Assembly (NCBI GenBank): GCA_004369045.1
Contig: ML213531.1
Location: 184,483-248,482, forward strand
DNA: 64,000 bases
Source of the DNA: Heliocybe sulcata
Lineage: Eukaryota; Basidiomycota; Agaricomycetes; Gloeophyllales; Gloeophyllaceae
Direction: 5' to 3'
The notes beneath the pieces are model-generated. The model ran no database searches. It worked only from the letters and a program-made list of their open reading frames with translations, and had not been told where the DNA came from. Of this stretch, positions 10,509 to 22,183 are shown one piece after another; the stretch's first letter is position 1; each line of letters starts with the position of its first letter. The position numbers were made by a program, and so were the translations under genes.

Positions 10509-13255
10509 ATGGCTTTGGGAGTTTTGGAAGACCACCATCTTGAACATGTGCGCCGTTCTTCTCATTTCCACGACTCATACTCACGTCTCACAGGTACCGG
10601 GAACCGCTCGGCTCGAAGAGCTCAAGCGCGTCAAACATGGCATAGTGGCTCCCGTCGACGACCCGTCTGTGGCAAGATTGAAGAAGGGAACCGGTCGTGA
10701 TTCTCATGTCATCCTCGTCCCACAGCCGTCTGACGATCCGAGGGTGAGACGCTCTCATACCATTGTATTGAGGTTGAGCTAATTGCTCGCGTGTGCGTAG
10801 GATCCTCTCAACTGGCCCGTCTGGAAACGAGAGATACTCTTCTGGTCAATATGCTACATGGCAGGATTAGTGTCAGTTCTTCCGATTCAGATGTTTTTGT
10901 GACGTCCACTAACCTTCTGAACCACCCAGCGGCGCCTGCGGTCCATTGCTTGCACCAGGCTACGCGACCATAGCCGGAGAATGGGGCGTCACCCCCAACG
11001 ACGTCGCAGCATCGTATGTTTCCCCTCCTTGATTTGTCCTTGAAAAGCGTTCTGATGTGTCATAGAAACGGTGACCTGGTCATTGCCTTAGGCTGCATCA
11101 TGATGCTGCAAGCCCCGATCGCAGTCAAGTTTGGTCGCCGACCTGTGTTCATTATCTCGGCCCTCCTACTTTTCACATGCTCGATCTGGAGCGCGGTTAG
11201 TACGGGCTTGCAGAGCTTCATTGCAAGCCGTGTCTTCCAAGGGTTCGGCATGGTGAGTGTCTTGGCGCAACGCATTTGAATCAGCGCACGACCTTATGTG
11301 TTTCCCAGGCGGCATTCGAGGCCCTTGTGACGGCGACTATTGGAGGTGAGTATCCTTTTGAGAGACACCACAGCGGCCCGGGTTTATGAGAGTTTCGCAG
11401 ACATCTACTTCGTCCATCAGCGTGGGTTCCGCGTGGCAATCTGGGGTGCGTTTCCTGAAGGAATTCAGACTATTGCGAAATATTGACTTTACTTGATCCC
11501 TTCCCTCTATTCTTAGGCTTTGCTATCCTTGGTGGTACGTTCTCTTCCTCCTTCGTGGCGTAGGTGAACCGTCGGCTCACCGGTTTCGCACTATCCAGGC
11601 ATCAACGTCGGTCAGTATCGATCTCCCACGTCACTTACCTCGTGGACTAATCTCACAGTTCATTCTTGAATGCAACAGCTCCCATCGGTACGTCCACGCC
11701 CTGAGCACTTGCAGCATAGTCCTGACTCCCGAGCGTACAGTCAACGGCTACGTGATCGAGTCCGAGTCCCTTGGCTGGCGCTGGTGCTTCTGGATCATCA
11801 CCATCTTCTTCGGTATTGCGTGCGTCGCAATCATCCTTTTCGTGCCAGAGACGAACGTAAGCCCCTGCCCATCCTTTCATGCATCTCCACTCACTGCTCT
11901 TTGACTGCCGTTCAGTATGATCGAGTTCCACAAGGCATATCGGAGCCTGCCACACCTCCGCCTGAGAAGGAAGACTTGGGACATATCGAGGACGTCGAGA
12001 AGGTTCAGAATGAGACGTACCTCCCGCCGAAGACATTTGTGCAGGAGCTTGCGCCTTGGTCTGGAGTGAGTGCTATCTATAATATTTGACGGTATCGAAA
12101 GATGCTGACAGCGATTAATCCAGTACGTCAGCAAAGTCAGTTTCTTGCAGATCCTCACCAGGCCTTTCCCGTTCCTTGTAAGCACCTTGATTCTAGATCC
12201 ATATAGCGGCGAAGTATAACGTCACGTTCTTCAACGATAGTTATCCCCCATCGTCTGGTTCGCGATATTCTCATACGGGTACGTACCAGATTATTTCATT
12301 CATCGATTGATTCTGATTTACTGACCCTTCGTAGTCTCACTACCTGCTGGCTCGTCATCCTCTCTGTCGTCTCTTCCGTTATCTTCGACGGCCCTCCGTA
12401 CAACTTCGACGCCTCCCAAACCGGGCTGGTATCCATCGGTCCCCTAGTAGCGGGTCTCATCACGACCTTCATGGCAGGCCCGCTGTGCGATTACTCGGCA
12501 ACCTGGTTTGCCAAGCGTAACAACGGTACGATCTCACCTTAACATCCTCTCCCAACGAATCAGAAGAATGTTGATATTGGCGATTTGTAGGCGTTTACGA
12601 GCCGGAGAGTAGATTGTACATCATGGCCGCGATGCTCATAATGGAGGTCGTCGGCTTCGCGGGCTGGGCGGCGATGCAGAACGCTGGTGTCCACTGGATC
12701 GGTGAGTGGTTCGCCATTCGTCGCCTCCACTCACTTTGTTAACAACCATACCCACATATACAGGGCCTGTAATCATGTACAGTCTGATCAACGCCGGCCA
12801 AGGAATCGGATCAACCGCCATAGTGGTAGGCTCACCTTAGTCCATTACCATAGATTATGCTTTGATGTTAATGATAGACATACGTGATCGACGTGCACGC
12901 CAAACACTCGCCCGAGTGCTTCGCTCTCATCAACTTCATCAAGGTTCGTTCACATACCTTCTGTCAACTGTTCGCATCGGAGCTGACCTGACTTCGCTTA
13001 GAACCTCATTCTCTACGGTTTCACCCAGTTTTCCGTGGCGTGGGTCACGAAAATGGGTATCCTGCACACCTTTGGTATCCTTGCCGGTCTTGCTGCGATC
13101 TGGTACGTCTCCTCATACTACATACACAAAATACACTCACGCTGATGGCGTTGCAATTTGATGCAGCATCCTCACGACGATCCCAATGTACATCTACGGG
13201 AAGCGTGCTAGGAGCTGGGTCGCGAGGCATCCCGAGATCTTCGACAGGCGGTGAG
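10509..13255 (+). CDS. MFS transporter 2 (DHA1/Hol1-like)
   Basis: Twelve-helix membrane transporter of the major facilitator superfamily. The exon order can be followed throughout: MALGVLEDHHLEH (10509), then VPGTARLEELKRVKHG, HVILVPQPSDDPRDPLNWPV, helix 1 onward, the loop VKFGRRPVFIIS (about 11130), SIWSAVSTGLQSFIASRVFQ, GWRWCFWIITIFFGIACVAI, a central acidic cytoplasmic loop (EKEDLGHIEDVEKVQNE), LTTCWLVILSVVSSVIF, CDYSATWFAKRNNGVYEPES, AKHSPECFALINFIKN, and the last exon ending RSWVARHPEIFDRR with TGA at 13253-13255. More than ten introns of 45-70 bases are used. The protein is clearly paralogous to the minus-strand transporter at 3.5-6.2 kb. Its promoter is shared with the P450. Confidence 0.85.
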
Positions 13256-13580
13256 CGAGACGTGTCGGTGAAGAGCGAGCGTCATGGTTATGTTACGATC
13301 CGGTTTATTCTGTTTGGCTGTACTGTACTGTACCAGTAGTGTTACTGTATCTCATTGCGAATGCTGAGTCGATTTATGCGTATCCTGATAGATACCTGGG
13401 TTAGGTGTCTCAATTGCCGAATTGCACAGTACTCACCCCACCGGGCTATAAGTGGGGTACCAAGACCACACCTCCGCGTTTCTATTCAGAAGTTATGGCG
13501 ATGATCGCAAGTGAACTGTGAAGTAGTTCAGTCGGCTCCGCGTATTAAGGATTTCAGGAACGCACCTGAGAGGGTTCCGG
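13256..13580. other. Convergent intergenic region
   Basis: These 325 bases lie between two convergent stops (MFS 2 and the GNAT gene). Nothing beyond likely 3' UTR is visible. Confidence 0.4.
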
Positions 13581-14186
13581 TCATTCAAATACCATTTCGC
13601 TTCTTCTCTTTTCCCAATCACTCTTCGCGATCTCCCAGACGCGTTCCTCACCAAAGTCTCCGCTGCTCATCGTCTCCTTGAAACCGAAGCAGCCTGAGAG
13701 CAAACCTCGGATGCGGTCGTTCGCAGCTAGCGACTCGAAGACCACCACGTCAATCTTAGGGTCGACTTCATCCTCCCCGAGGTGAAACGCCCAGTTCAGC
13801 ATCGCAGCTACAGCCTCTTTCGCGTACCCTTTCCTCCAATGCGCACTGTCAATCATGATACCCGCATCTCCCACTCTAACCTTCCCCTCGCCTTCCCCAC
13901 GTTCGAAGATCGAGTTGAAGCCGCCATTACCGATAACCACATCCCCGTCGTCTCCTTTCAGGCATACCGAAAGGAATGCATTTTCGCCAGTCTTGGTCCC
14001 CGCTGCGAACGAAGTGAGGATGCGCTCGTACCGCTCGACGGTGGGGTTGATTGGCTTATGCGGTTCGTACTCATAGTTGGTAGGGTTGGTAAAGACAGAC
14101 AAGTAGGAAGGCGCGTCTTCGAGGACTGGAGTGCGTAGGATGAGTCGAGGTGTCTGAATTTCGACGGTCGGAGTAGGAAAGGACAT
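13581..14186 (-). CDS. GNAT-family N-acetyltransferase (RimJ/RimL-like)
   Basis: Acetyl-CoA dependent acetyltransferase of the type that often acetylates protein N-termini or small amines; the substrate is unknown. Uninterrupted frame of about 200 residues. The start is chosen at 14186 (MSFPTPTVEIQTPRLILR) because the family begins with the TPRLxLR strand only a few residues from the N-terminus; an ATG at 14255 adds a basic 23-residue extension. Strand and motif order fits GNAT: DVVIGNGGFNSIF (beta strands), VGDAGIMIDSAHWRKGYAKE (the acetyl-CoA pyrophosphate loop, RKGYA matching R/QxxGxA), a helix EAVAAMLNWAFH, and the late segment ESLAANDRIRGLLSGCFGFK (typical N-x-x-S..GF). No intron and no sign of decay. 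Confidence 0.82.
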   Translation of the reverse strand: MSFPTPTVEIQTPRLILRTPVLEDAPSYLSVFTNPTNYEYEPHKPINPTVERYERILTSFAAGTKTGENAFLSVCLKGDDGDVVIGNGGFNSIFERGEGEGKVRVGDAGIMIDSAHWRKGYAKEAVAAMLNWAFHLGEDEVDPKIDVVVFESLAANDRIRGLLSGCFGFKETMSSGDFGEERVWEIAKSDWEKRRSEMVFE

Positions 14187-14807
14187 GGTTGAGTTGCGAA
14201 TGGGTCGAAGAATTTCCTGTCTTGATAGATGGACTCGCCTGTAGGTCCTCAGCATATAAACAACTCCTTAGGCGGAGACGAGTCAGGATGAATCTATCCT
14301 CAGCCCCGCAGTATCGCGCACTGATACGGCCGCATGGTCGTATCACCACCCCCGACGTAGCGCGAACATCCCAGCAGCAGTACAAGATGTCTTGTGTGAT
14401 GAATACACAGTTGCTGCGTGTTCTGCCCTAGTGTAAACCGTCCTCACACAGATGAATGACTGTCAGAGCAAAGCAGAATATGCCGCTGGTTGTGGAAAAT
14501 CGTGGCAGCTCGATCGTACTGAACACTTGGCTGTGTCTGCATTGCTGATGTCGACGCTCTGTTGACGCCTTCGCGACTCGAGCCTGCTTCCGTTATTGTG
14601 AGGATTGCGACCTCACTGAGTCAAGATATGACTACCTGTCATTGAGTCTGCGGTTGTGGCTTTGCGCTGTGCAATACCACAATTCACAGAGCGCTCAAGA
14701 GTACCATGACGACTTCTCTGCGATATCGGATGCATTAACCCCGGGGATCACTTTGACGGCTCGCCATCAAACGCCTAAAGGCTAGGTCAGAAACAGTGCA
14801 GGTCAGG
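14187..14807. other. Divergent intergenic region
   Basis: This region of about 620 bases between two divergent genes has no recognisable coding or RNA feature. It probably contains both promoters. Confidence 0.4.
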
Positions 14808-17625
14808 ATGCCTCGACACCCCGGATTGAACATCAACTCTTACGAGTTGACAGAAGACGTACTGCGGGTCCTCCAGGAAAACGACGCGGAATTCGATGCT
14901 GCCAGCACTTCGACCGCATCGGACCTGCCAGGTCCAGGCCGTCTTCTTGATCGCTCAATAACCTGTGCTGGCAGGCTCGTCGAAGGAGCGGTATCGACTG
15001 TTGCCAGACGCATCGGCAAGAAATCGAAAGTACGACCTACCGCGACTTCGCAGCGGATTCGATACAACTTGGACGCAGACGTAGTCGGCTTTCTGCATGA
15101 GCACGCCGAGTTTGAGATAGCCAGTCTCTCGACCGCATCTGATCGAACGGGACCAGGGCGAACTCTGGACAAACTATATGGTGCACTAGGCGGAGCCGTC
15201 GAGAACCTGGCTACCATTTCTCTCCGGAGCATTGGACTTACTCCGGATGGTGTGATACTACGGCTAGTTCAAGCCTTGCTTGAGGACTACGTGAAATCCT
15301 GCTGGTGCCGAAGCCAAACGTGGAGGTGCCCTGCCTGTGTTGAATTCTTGTGTGTCCTCCAGAACCTCCGACTCAACAGTACCAGAACCCTCGTCTCCCT
15401 TGACGCTATGATACTTCTCTCGGTTCTGGCAGGCGACGCTTCAGGTTCTCGAAGTCGCATGGTCAAGACATGTAAATCGCTCACACGTTATCTGAAGTAA
15501 GACGTTCCCGTAACGTATCCCAATTTCTTTGACATGCACGCCTATCTACCAGACAAGACAATTTGTCATCCAAAGCGCTCACTATGTCCTACGTCGAAGC
15601 GCTCGCAACCCTCATGCCAGAAGCATCCATGGCATTTGACCACAGCGGTCTCCATACGCATCTCAAAAGTCTAATAGGCCGTCTTTCATCCCTAGGGTAC
15701 CTGTCTGCGTCCGAAGCACGACTCCTCGCGAGCTCGAGGCGCGCACTAGTATCTACAGCCGATGCGGATATGCTAGCCATGATTAAAGGCTACGACGCCA
15801 TCGAAGAAACTTTCGAAGACAAGATGAACACGGTTCTCCTCGCGGAACGGTTCCTCCCGCAACTTGCTACCTTTCTATCCGAAGCTTTCACATCCGACAA
15901 CAATCCGTCATCTCACTTACCCTTCCTTCCTATCATCAAGTCTCTTACTGTACGGCCGCCTCCCTTCTGGTTGAATTATACCCTCTCTTCTTCCATCCGC
16001 TTCCTCGCCCCAGATGATATAAGGCGACGGCTCTGGATGACCATTACAGAGCAGGATCTTATGAGAAGGGCACTGATGGTAAGGTTGGTGAATAGCTTGA
16101 TTAGCAGCATCGGCAGTGCGGGTTCAGGCGTCAGTGCAGAACCATGGGTCTGGGAGACGATATGGCTCCCGCTGTGGGAAGTGGATGTTGCTTTGAATTA
16201 TTGGATGCCAGGTGGCAAAAGGTTTGGTAATGTTTCTTCTAGGAGCCTCCGTCTTATGAACTGATGTAGGGAAAAGAAGCCCGCAGGCAAGTTTCGCGGC
16301 AATCCTTTTGATTTTCCATGCACCGCGATGAAAGCCCCGGCGTCGCTTTCCAAAAGCCTCGAACAGCATCTCATGTATCTCTCTGCCAACCGCGAATCGA
16401 TCCCCACGATGAGTTCTGTTTCTCACATTTTTGATACCGTCAACTCTGAGCCGTACCGTATTCTGTCACGCTTCATCTACGAATGGGGCATAAGTGCTGT
16501 TATGGGAAGACAGGTGTTCAGCTTAGGGTTCCAGGCGAAGGTCAGAGAGAAGGTACTGGTAGAATTGACGGCAAGGATTATAGAATTGCTAGGAAGGTGA
16601 TCGTTCACTCATACCGCATGAGATATCTATGCTGATCGGATGCTAGCTGCGAGGGGATACCAACGGAGATCGATCACATATGCAAGAAAGACCGTGACGC
16701 TTACGACGCGATTGTATCGCAGCTACGGCAAAAGTTACGTATTCATCCAGGAAACGATGTAACAAATCTCCAGAAGGTTTTGCGAGGACTCTCCTCGTCT
16801 AGCTTCGATAGCGGAACCGTGAACTTGCGCCTGGAGTCCAAAATCCAGGATCGAAGCCACGGATACCCTACCGATGAGACCCAGACGAACATCGCGACGC
16901 GGCTCTATTGCACGCCGGGCGGCAAGGACATAGGGTTCTATTTTCGAATGGTGAGCGCCAACTATTCCATGCACGCCTCTGGTGCTGAGAAAAGTAGCGA
17001 GAACGGCACCAAGATATCAACTATTCTCAGTGCAAGCGTCTGATGGGCGACTCACGCTCGTTACGCTGGGTTCTGGCATCTGAGATACAGAGGCGACCTT
17101 TACCTTACCATCCTATCGTTGCCGGGATAGACGAATTAGGAAGCAAACTGTATGTCGGCTGTCTGACGTCTGCTCGTGGTCACTGTCGCCCCCACCCGTA
17201 TTGCCTACTCCTCGGCGGTGATTTCAAAGCTGACAGAGAGGATGATCTACGAGAGTGGCGACGGTCGCACACGTACGGAGGCGAGCCGGAGGTGTATATC
17301 CTGGCAGTGAGGGTCATGGCAGCTTCGAAAGGTACGGCCCATGTGTACTGGGCGTCTCCGAGTTGGTAAGTACATGACCGTCCCTCCCGAATACGAGTTG
17401 TTTAACAGCAGCGCCTGCAGGAACCACAGATTGTGTAGTTGTATGGATCCGGGATGCCGAGACGGGGACCCGTCGTACTCCGTCACGCACTCTCGAACTT
17501 TGCACATTCCAGAGGCTATACCCGACGTCAGTGTCATCAATGCAGTGACAGGACAGGAGCTCGCAATCTCGAGCGGCGAAACAAAGCAGGTCGAGGTGGT
17601 CTCGTGGTTGAGTATATGCGTCTAA
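14808..17625 (+). CDS. Unfamiliar five-exon protein with an internal repeat and a possible DM9-like C-terminus
   Basis: The ATG at 14808 gives MPRHPGLNINSYELTEDVLR. Joining is supported at four introns, each restoring frame: about 15495-15552 (LK/QDNLSSK), 16222-16276 (GGKRF to KEKKPAG), 16599-16646 (ELLG to SCEGIPTEI), and about 16951-17030 (YFRM to CKRLMGD). A further intron at about 17368-17421 joins SPS to WNHRLCSCMD, and the stop is at 17625. The N-terminal 150 residues hold two copies of a unit of about 45 residues: ENDAEFDAASTSTASDLPGP and EHAEFEIASLSTASDRTGPG. The middle is helical. Near the end, PIVAGIDELGSKLYVGCLTS with a later GGDFKADRED recalls DM9/DUF3421 repeats (VxAGxDxxGxxxYVGRA), but the match is by eye and weak. 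Function unknown. No membrane helix or signal peptide is seen. Confidence 0.6.
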
Positions 17626-17831
17626 AGCATGAGGGTCGTCTGGACTAACATCGAAATGAGGTTCGGCGGTGGTCCGACAATGTTCTTTAGAGACGGGAAA
17701 TGGTGCTGGTTCGACTGCATGACAGGATGAGGAGATGCACCTGGTTATGACTGTATATTATTTCCAGTGCCGCCAGCGCCACTGACCGTTGCAATGTTTA
17801 TGTTTTGGTACGTGGGTCCTCCGTCCCATCT

Positions 17832-17834
17832 AGC
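17832..17834. repeat. Left target-site duplication (AGC) of the 12.8 kb element
   Basis: AGC directly precedes the left inverted repeat and matches 30607-30609 beyond the right end. Confidence 0.6.
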
Positions 17835-17866
17835 ATTGTCGGAACTTTCTACCCCTAATTATAATT
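17835..17866 (+). repeat. Left terminal inverted repeat of the Plavaka-type element
   Basis: Begins ATTGTCGGAA and contains ATTATAATT; about 23 of 32 bases match the reverse complement of 30575-30606. Confidence 0.7.
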
Positions 17867-18174
17867 GATCGCAACGGGATTAAAATAGCATTACAATCCA
17901 GAGCACGGCCGGCATTGTTATCTGATTTCGACAAACAAGAAATATCGCAATGACATTGGAATCTAGATCGCAATCGCTTTCCAATCTGATCAGATTCGAA
18001 TTCCCATGTGGTAGCGATCTCCCGAAAAGGGGCACGGTGGCGGCTGTGATCACATCGTAATCAGATTGCAACCGCATCAAAATATACTCGGCGTACTCCG
18101 ATGGCCTAGCCAAAATGATAGTCCCACGTCTTTGTGATGATAGATCCAGGCTCTTATGATGATGTCACACTGTA

Positions 18175-18295
18175 GATTACTCGTACTGACTAGGATTCGA
18201 ACCGACAACCTCCTGCTATTAATTCAATTTATGACTACTATTAACTACAATTATAACGAACACACTAACCGTTCCGCCAGGGACTCTTATATATA
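18175..18295 (-). repeat. tRNA-like sequence (pseudogene or SINE-like head)
   Basis: On the minus strand TGGCGGAACGG fits a polymerase III A box, and GGTTCGAATCC about 75 bases later is a perfect B box. Between them lies an AT-rich insert. The T stem and acceptor stem pair poorly (GTCGG against CCTAG), so this is not a functional tRNA. It may be a tRNA pseudogene or the head of a SINE placed just inside the left end of the transposon. Confidence 0.45.
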
Positions 18296-18393
18296 GATGT
18301 CACATTTAGTAATATATCAGATTCTTGGTCGATAGGCCAGGAGCAAAATCGGATTGCATACACGTATACACAATGCATAGTACATGTTTAGCA

Positions 18394-19983
18394 CTACTGG
18401 TTCCTGCTACGAGTCGTCCGCACTTCCGCAGCAGCTCCCGCAGAGCGTCCCTTGCCTCTGCCTCCACGGGCAGGCCTTGTCGGACCCGAGCGGTTGCCAG
18501 AACTGGTGCCTGCAGTGGAGCCGTGGATGTTGCCATTCGATGCACCGGTCAACGAGACAACCGCCTGCGTCTCTGGTGACAGCGATGCTCCAGTCACGAC
18601 ATGATCCGAAGGTAATATGATATCATCGTGATTAATGCCATCCTGAATCTGGAGATGCTGCAACCCTGCCATCATATGAGTCTCTTCGGCATCGGAAGAA
18701 TCGTCCGAAAGCTGGGCTGCATCAGCCGACGTCCCAAAGATGAATTCATCATACAGGTTGATCGTCTCCGGAGTAGTCTCCCGTGCGTCCAACAAGGCCT
18801 TCAGGTACTTATTGAATAGCCGTTGATAGTTTATGCTGCTGCGCTCCCCAGTACCATCTCCTGGAAACGAGGAGTCGTTCGAAAGGAGAAAGACGGCCTA
18901 TATGTCCGGATGTTGATATTAGAGATACCGGCCACGAAACATAGTCCAATCGAGATTACTCACGATAACGGCGACGAGAGCAATAGTGTTCTCGTGGACA
19001 TGCTTGATACTGTAGGTTCGAGCCTTGCTTTTTGTGCTGTGCTTCTCACTCGTAAGAGAGGCGGGACCGCGGAGTAAGCATTTTGCCATCTGCAGTGAGG
19101 ATCAAAGGCATGGTGAGCAGGCTGTACTTGCAGTGAGAATCTGATATGCACGCGGAGCAGAGCGAGGTTACGGAAGATATTCGCATTGATCATGACACCA
19201 TCGGCGAAGAGAATAGGGGCACGCGTTCGGAAGTGCGGTTGGCTACCCGTGAGCAGAGCCTGGATTTCAGGTATAGTCTTTCGGTCCTAGCTCGGGACGA
19301 AGGCGTTTGGAGGGACGGAGCCTCCTAGCGCAAAGATGATATGAGCAGCCTTGCGAATTGTATTGATCTCGTTTGCACAAAGGTTGGCATGAGCCTTCCT
19401 GAACTGTTGACTGTTAGTGGTTGGCTGTAAAAGAAAAGGTTACTGGCATACTGTCTCTTGAAGTTCCGGGTCCCCTCGTATGGGGTCATGCAGATGTTGA
19501 GGAAGAAATTCATAGAATTCTGTGACCAGATATTCCATTTTGATGGTATTGTTCTTGTTGAATCGTGTTGAGCTTCGAAGATCGAGAGACGCATGCTCGG
19601 GAACAGGATGCTCAAAGACAGCGAGGATGAGCCATGCTTGCTTGAGGAGGAAGTATGTCCTGCCCAACCGACTGACCTCATCACCATATCTTTTGACGGC
19701 CTCAGACCCAGACTTCCGAACCTTGTTGGTTTCAGTCAGCGAGGTAGCACGCCATGCCTGTTCAGCTTCAAATTCGTGGATGCGAGCCTTGAGTTGGTCA
19801 ACCTCCAAGTGCGCGGCCTTCAATGCTGCCTGAGTCTGCACTAACTCAGCACTTTTCTGCGACAACGACTTCCTGTAGTGTTAAGTACTGATAGTTCAAC
19901 ATAGATATTGTGATGCTAACCTTTTCGACCTCTGCTCTGGTCATTGTCTCCAACCCAGATTCGTCATCGCTGTCCAATAACAT
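18394..19983 (-). pseudogene. DUF6532-like element gene, one in-frame stop
   Basis: A spliced gene: a candidate start at 19983 (MLLDSDDESGLETM), a coiled-coil stretch (SQKSAELVQTQAALKAAHL, about 19860-19750), an acidic/aromatic domain (RYGDEVSRLGRTYFLLKQ.. KMEYLVTEFYEFLPQH), then FRKAHANLCANEINTIRKAA, APILFADGVMINANIFRNLA and, after another intron, HVHENTIALVAVI..VFLLSND. The final exon has QRLFNKYLKALLDARE and a low-complexity Gly/Arg tail ending at 18394. The order resembles the uncharacterised DUF6532-type proteins of Agaricomycetes, which I recall as often neighbouring Plavaka transposases (from memory). After PNAFVPS there is an in-frame TAG before DRKTIPEIQ at about 19289; the sense codon may have been CAG. 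The join between the first short exon and the coiled coil is uncertain. Confidence 0.55.
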
Positions 19984-20585
19984 TGTGGTGTATAGGGAGA
20001 GACAATCTAGAGGCATAGCAGAGACAGCGCTGTGAATTGAACTGTCACCGGATCAGGTGTAGTGAACGAGTCTCACCATCATTATATGACCTGCTTGATG
20101 GAATTCGGCCCGGACTAGTATCAAGAGGTGCAAGACCCGCGGTACACGTTGTGGTAACCATATACACGATCGCTTAGGATGTCGGTAGCGAGCCTCGTGT
20201 TGGGAAATCCGTCGGCAAATAAACACTGAATTGAGTGCTCTTAGCGTGTTCATGTCCGCTACTGCTGCCGGACGCGCGAGCTTGTGTGATTGATTTGTTC
20301 CTGATGATCGAAACGTACGGGTGCTCCACAGTTGCAAAGACAGATCACAACAGCAATGTGAAATGGAAGTGGTGGCGGCCTGGACATCAGTCGGGAGAGG
20401 AACACCAGTAGAGCCTGAGACGTTTGATGGTCTGGCATACGGCGTCGGTTGATTATACTTCGCACTGGCGCCTTTCAGGATGGACAACACTGACCGTTGT
20501 TTGCAACCGGCAATGGACCGAGACAACAATGCTGGGCTGGCATGGACAACAATCGCTGGGACAGTAGACACGAGAACAGGGGGTG
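19984..20585. other. Interior of the transposon, no supported gene
   Basis: About 600 bases upstream of the DUF6532-like gene. A minus-strand frame (20053-20571) is open but compositionally ordinary, with no motif. It may be promoter or unrecognised cargo. Confidence 0.3.
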
Positions 20586-22183
20586 CTATAGCCGTAACGT
20601 ATGGGAAGAGAATGATGGTGACTGGAGCAGCAAGGCTAGGGCATCAACAACGGCAACTGGGAGTGCAGGAGCTGTTGAGGACTGGACTGGGAACTCCTCG
20701 TCCTCGAGCATTGGCGATGCCATAAGGAAGTCGGACGGCGATGGTGGCGAAGGCAGGGTGGATAGTATGACCTCATCCTTCATCATGTCCATCTGCTCAA
20801 CCGTGGTCCTCAACCGTGGTCGACGTGTCCATAACTGATAACCGAGCGAGCCATCCCATCCATGAGCTTGTCCATGGTCACAGTAGACACCAAGCATCTC
20901 GGAGTCTCCACCCTCCGAAAGTGTCGATGAGCTTTTCGAAACTTGCATCGTACGTTCTGGCATCAATGATCGGCTATCCCCTCGTCAGTGAGGATGCAAC
21001 GCCCGACACGCATGTGCATTCACTGGCTCGATCCAACAGAAGATGCTCCTCTTCCTCATCAAGAGCGTCGAAGTCGTAAATCTTGGCTATGTTCAGCACA
21101 TCGCATCATCAAACCGAAGCGAAAACGACTCACTGTTCACTGACTCGACATCCTTGCCGACGATATACTTGAAAAGTCTCCTCGGCGGACACACCCACCT
21201 ACCCTTCTTGCAACGCCATCTGACCAGATAGAGCGAACGGTCGTCCACGGGTTGATGTGAAGTTGAAGCGGGGTCCACGCCTCTCCGACGTTTCCGGTGC
21301 CCAGGAGCAACCGAGCCGTCAACGCATTCCTCCTCGAGAGGATGTTGCTGCAGATGATGCAGAGTGCACCATTGTTAGTAGGCAACGAGACCGGTCCAGT
21401 CGAACCATGCTTCCCATATGTGCGGTAACTCTGGACAGCTGTCGACGTGTCGATGCAATGTTGAATCGGGACCCACGTCTCTAAGACTTTTCCGGTGCTC
21501 AGGAGGAAGGCAGCCTGGAACATAAATCAGTCCACAGGAACGTGCACGAATCGTTGACTTGATCGTGGTATACTGACATGTTATCTGCTAACTGCATGAA
21601 CGACTCTGCCTTGAGATAGCCCACATAGAGCAGACGTGCCAGCGCCTCTGGATTCACACAGATGTCCGCCATAGTCTTGATGTACGCGATCAAATTAGCA
21701 GTACGCACAAATTTCGGGGCGATAGGCAGCGCGAAGATGAGGAGACGACGCCGTGCAGATATGATCTTCCATGGGTATATGATGAACAGCCGTGTGAGAA
21801 GGATACTGTCCGCAAGAATCGACTGCACTATGCCGAGGACACCAATAGCCATAGTCCACGAAGCCGGAAGTGGATGGGCGGGATTCAGCAAGCTAGAGAC
21901 CTGCAGACCTTGCTGTATGAGCTTCAAGAAGGCCATTAGGACTGTTGAAACGCACCGCGTAGACATCCACCAGTTCCCCAGATGCAAATGCAAGCACTAT
22001 TGACAGCATGTTGAGGGTGAATGACACCTGTTTGCGGGAGCACTCGGTGGAAAGTCAGAAGAGGGCGATGAATAGTCAGAGGTATAAGACTGTGAACGTG
22101 TGCAATACCAATATGTCACGCACGCCGAGCCCGATAGCGACCAAGGAGGGGACAGCGCCGGAGGGTGAGGCGGAGGCATTCAT
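20586..22183 (-). pseudogene. Decayed multi-pass membrane protein gene (basidiomycete 7TM-like family)
   Basis: The ATG at 22183 opens MNASASPSGAVPSLVAIGLG, followed by VRDILVLHTFTVLYL, an in-frame TGA, LFIALF, a second TGA, and LSTECSRKQVSFTLNMLSIV in the same frame. Both TGAs fall where CGA (Arg) would continue the protein. Further helices are PASWTMAIGVLGIVQSILA and DSILLTRLFIIYPWKII, then ARRRLLIFALPIAPKFVRTA and AYIKTMADICVNPEALARLL (about 21900-21620). The arrangement fits an uncharacterised family of basidiomycete multi-pass proteins with a conserved xRLFxxYP loop. Downstream frames (21523-21137, 20966-20586) give a Ser-rich tail. Part of this region contains an internal duplication (see findings). 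The gene lies inside the transposon and is probably captured cargo or an older insertion target. Confidence 0.5.
21240..21515. repeat. Diverged direct duplication (two units of about 76 bases, about 197 apart)
   Basis: The segment at about 21241-21317 (ending ttccggtgcccaggagc) is a diverged copy of 21438-21513 (ending ttccggtgctcaggagg). Translated on the minus strand both read a Leu-rich stretch followed by ..W.P.Q..I....V.S. The copies differ at many places, so the duplication is old. Confidence 0.45.
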
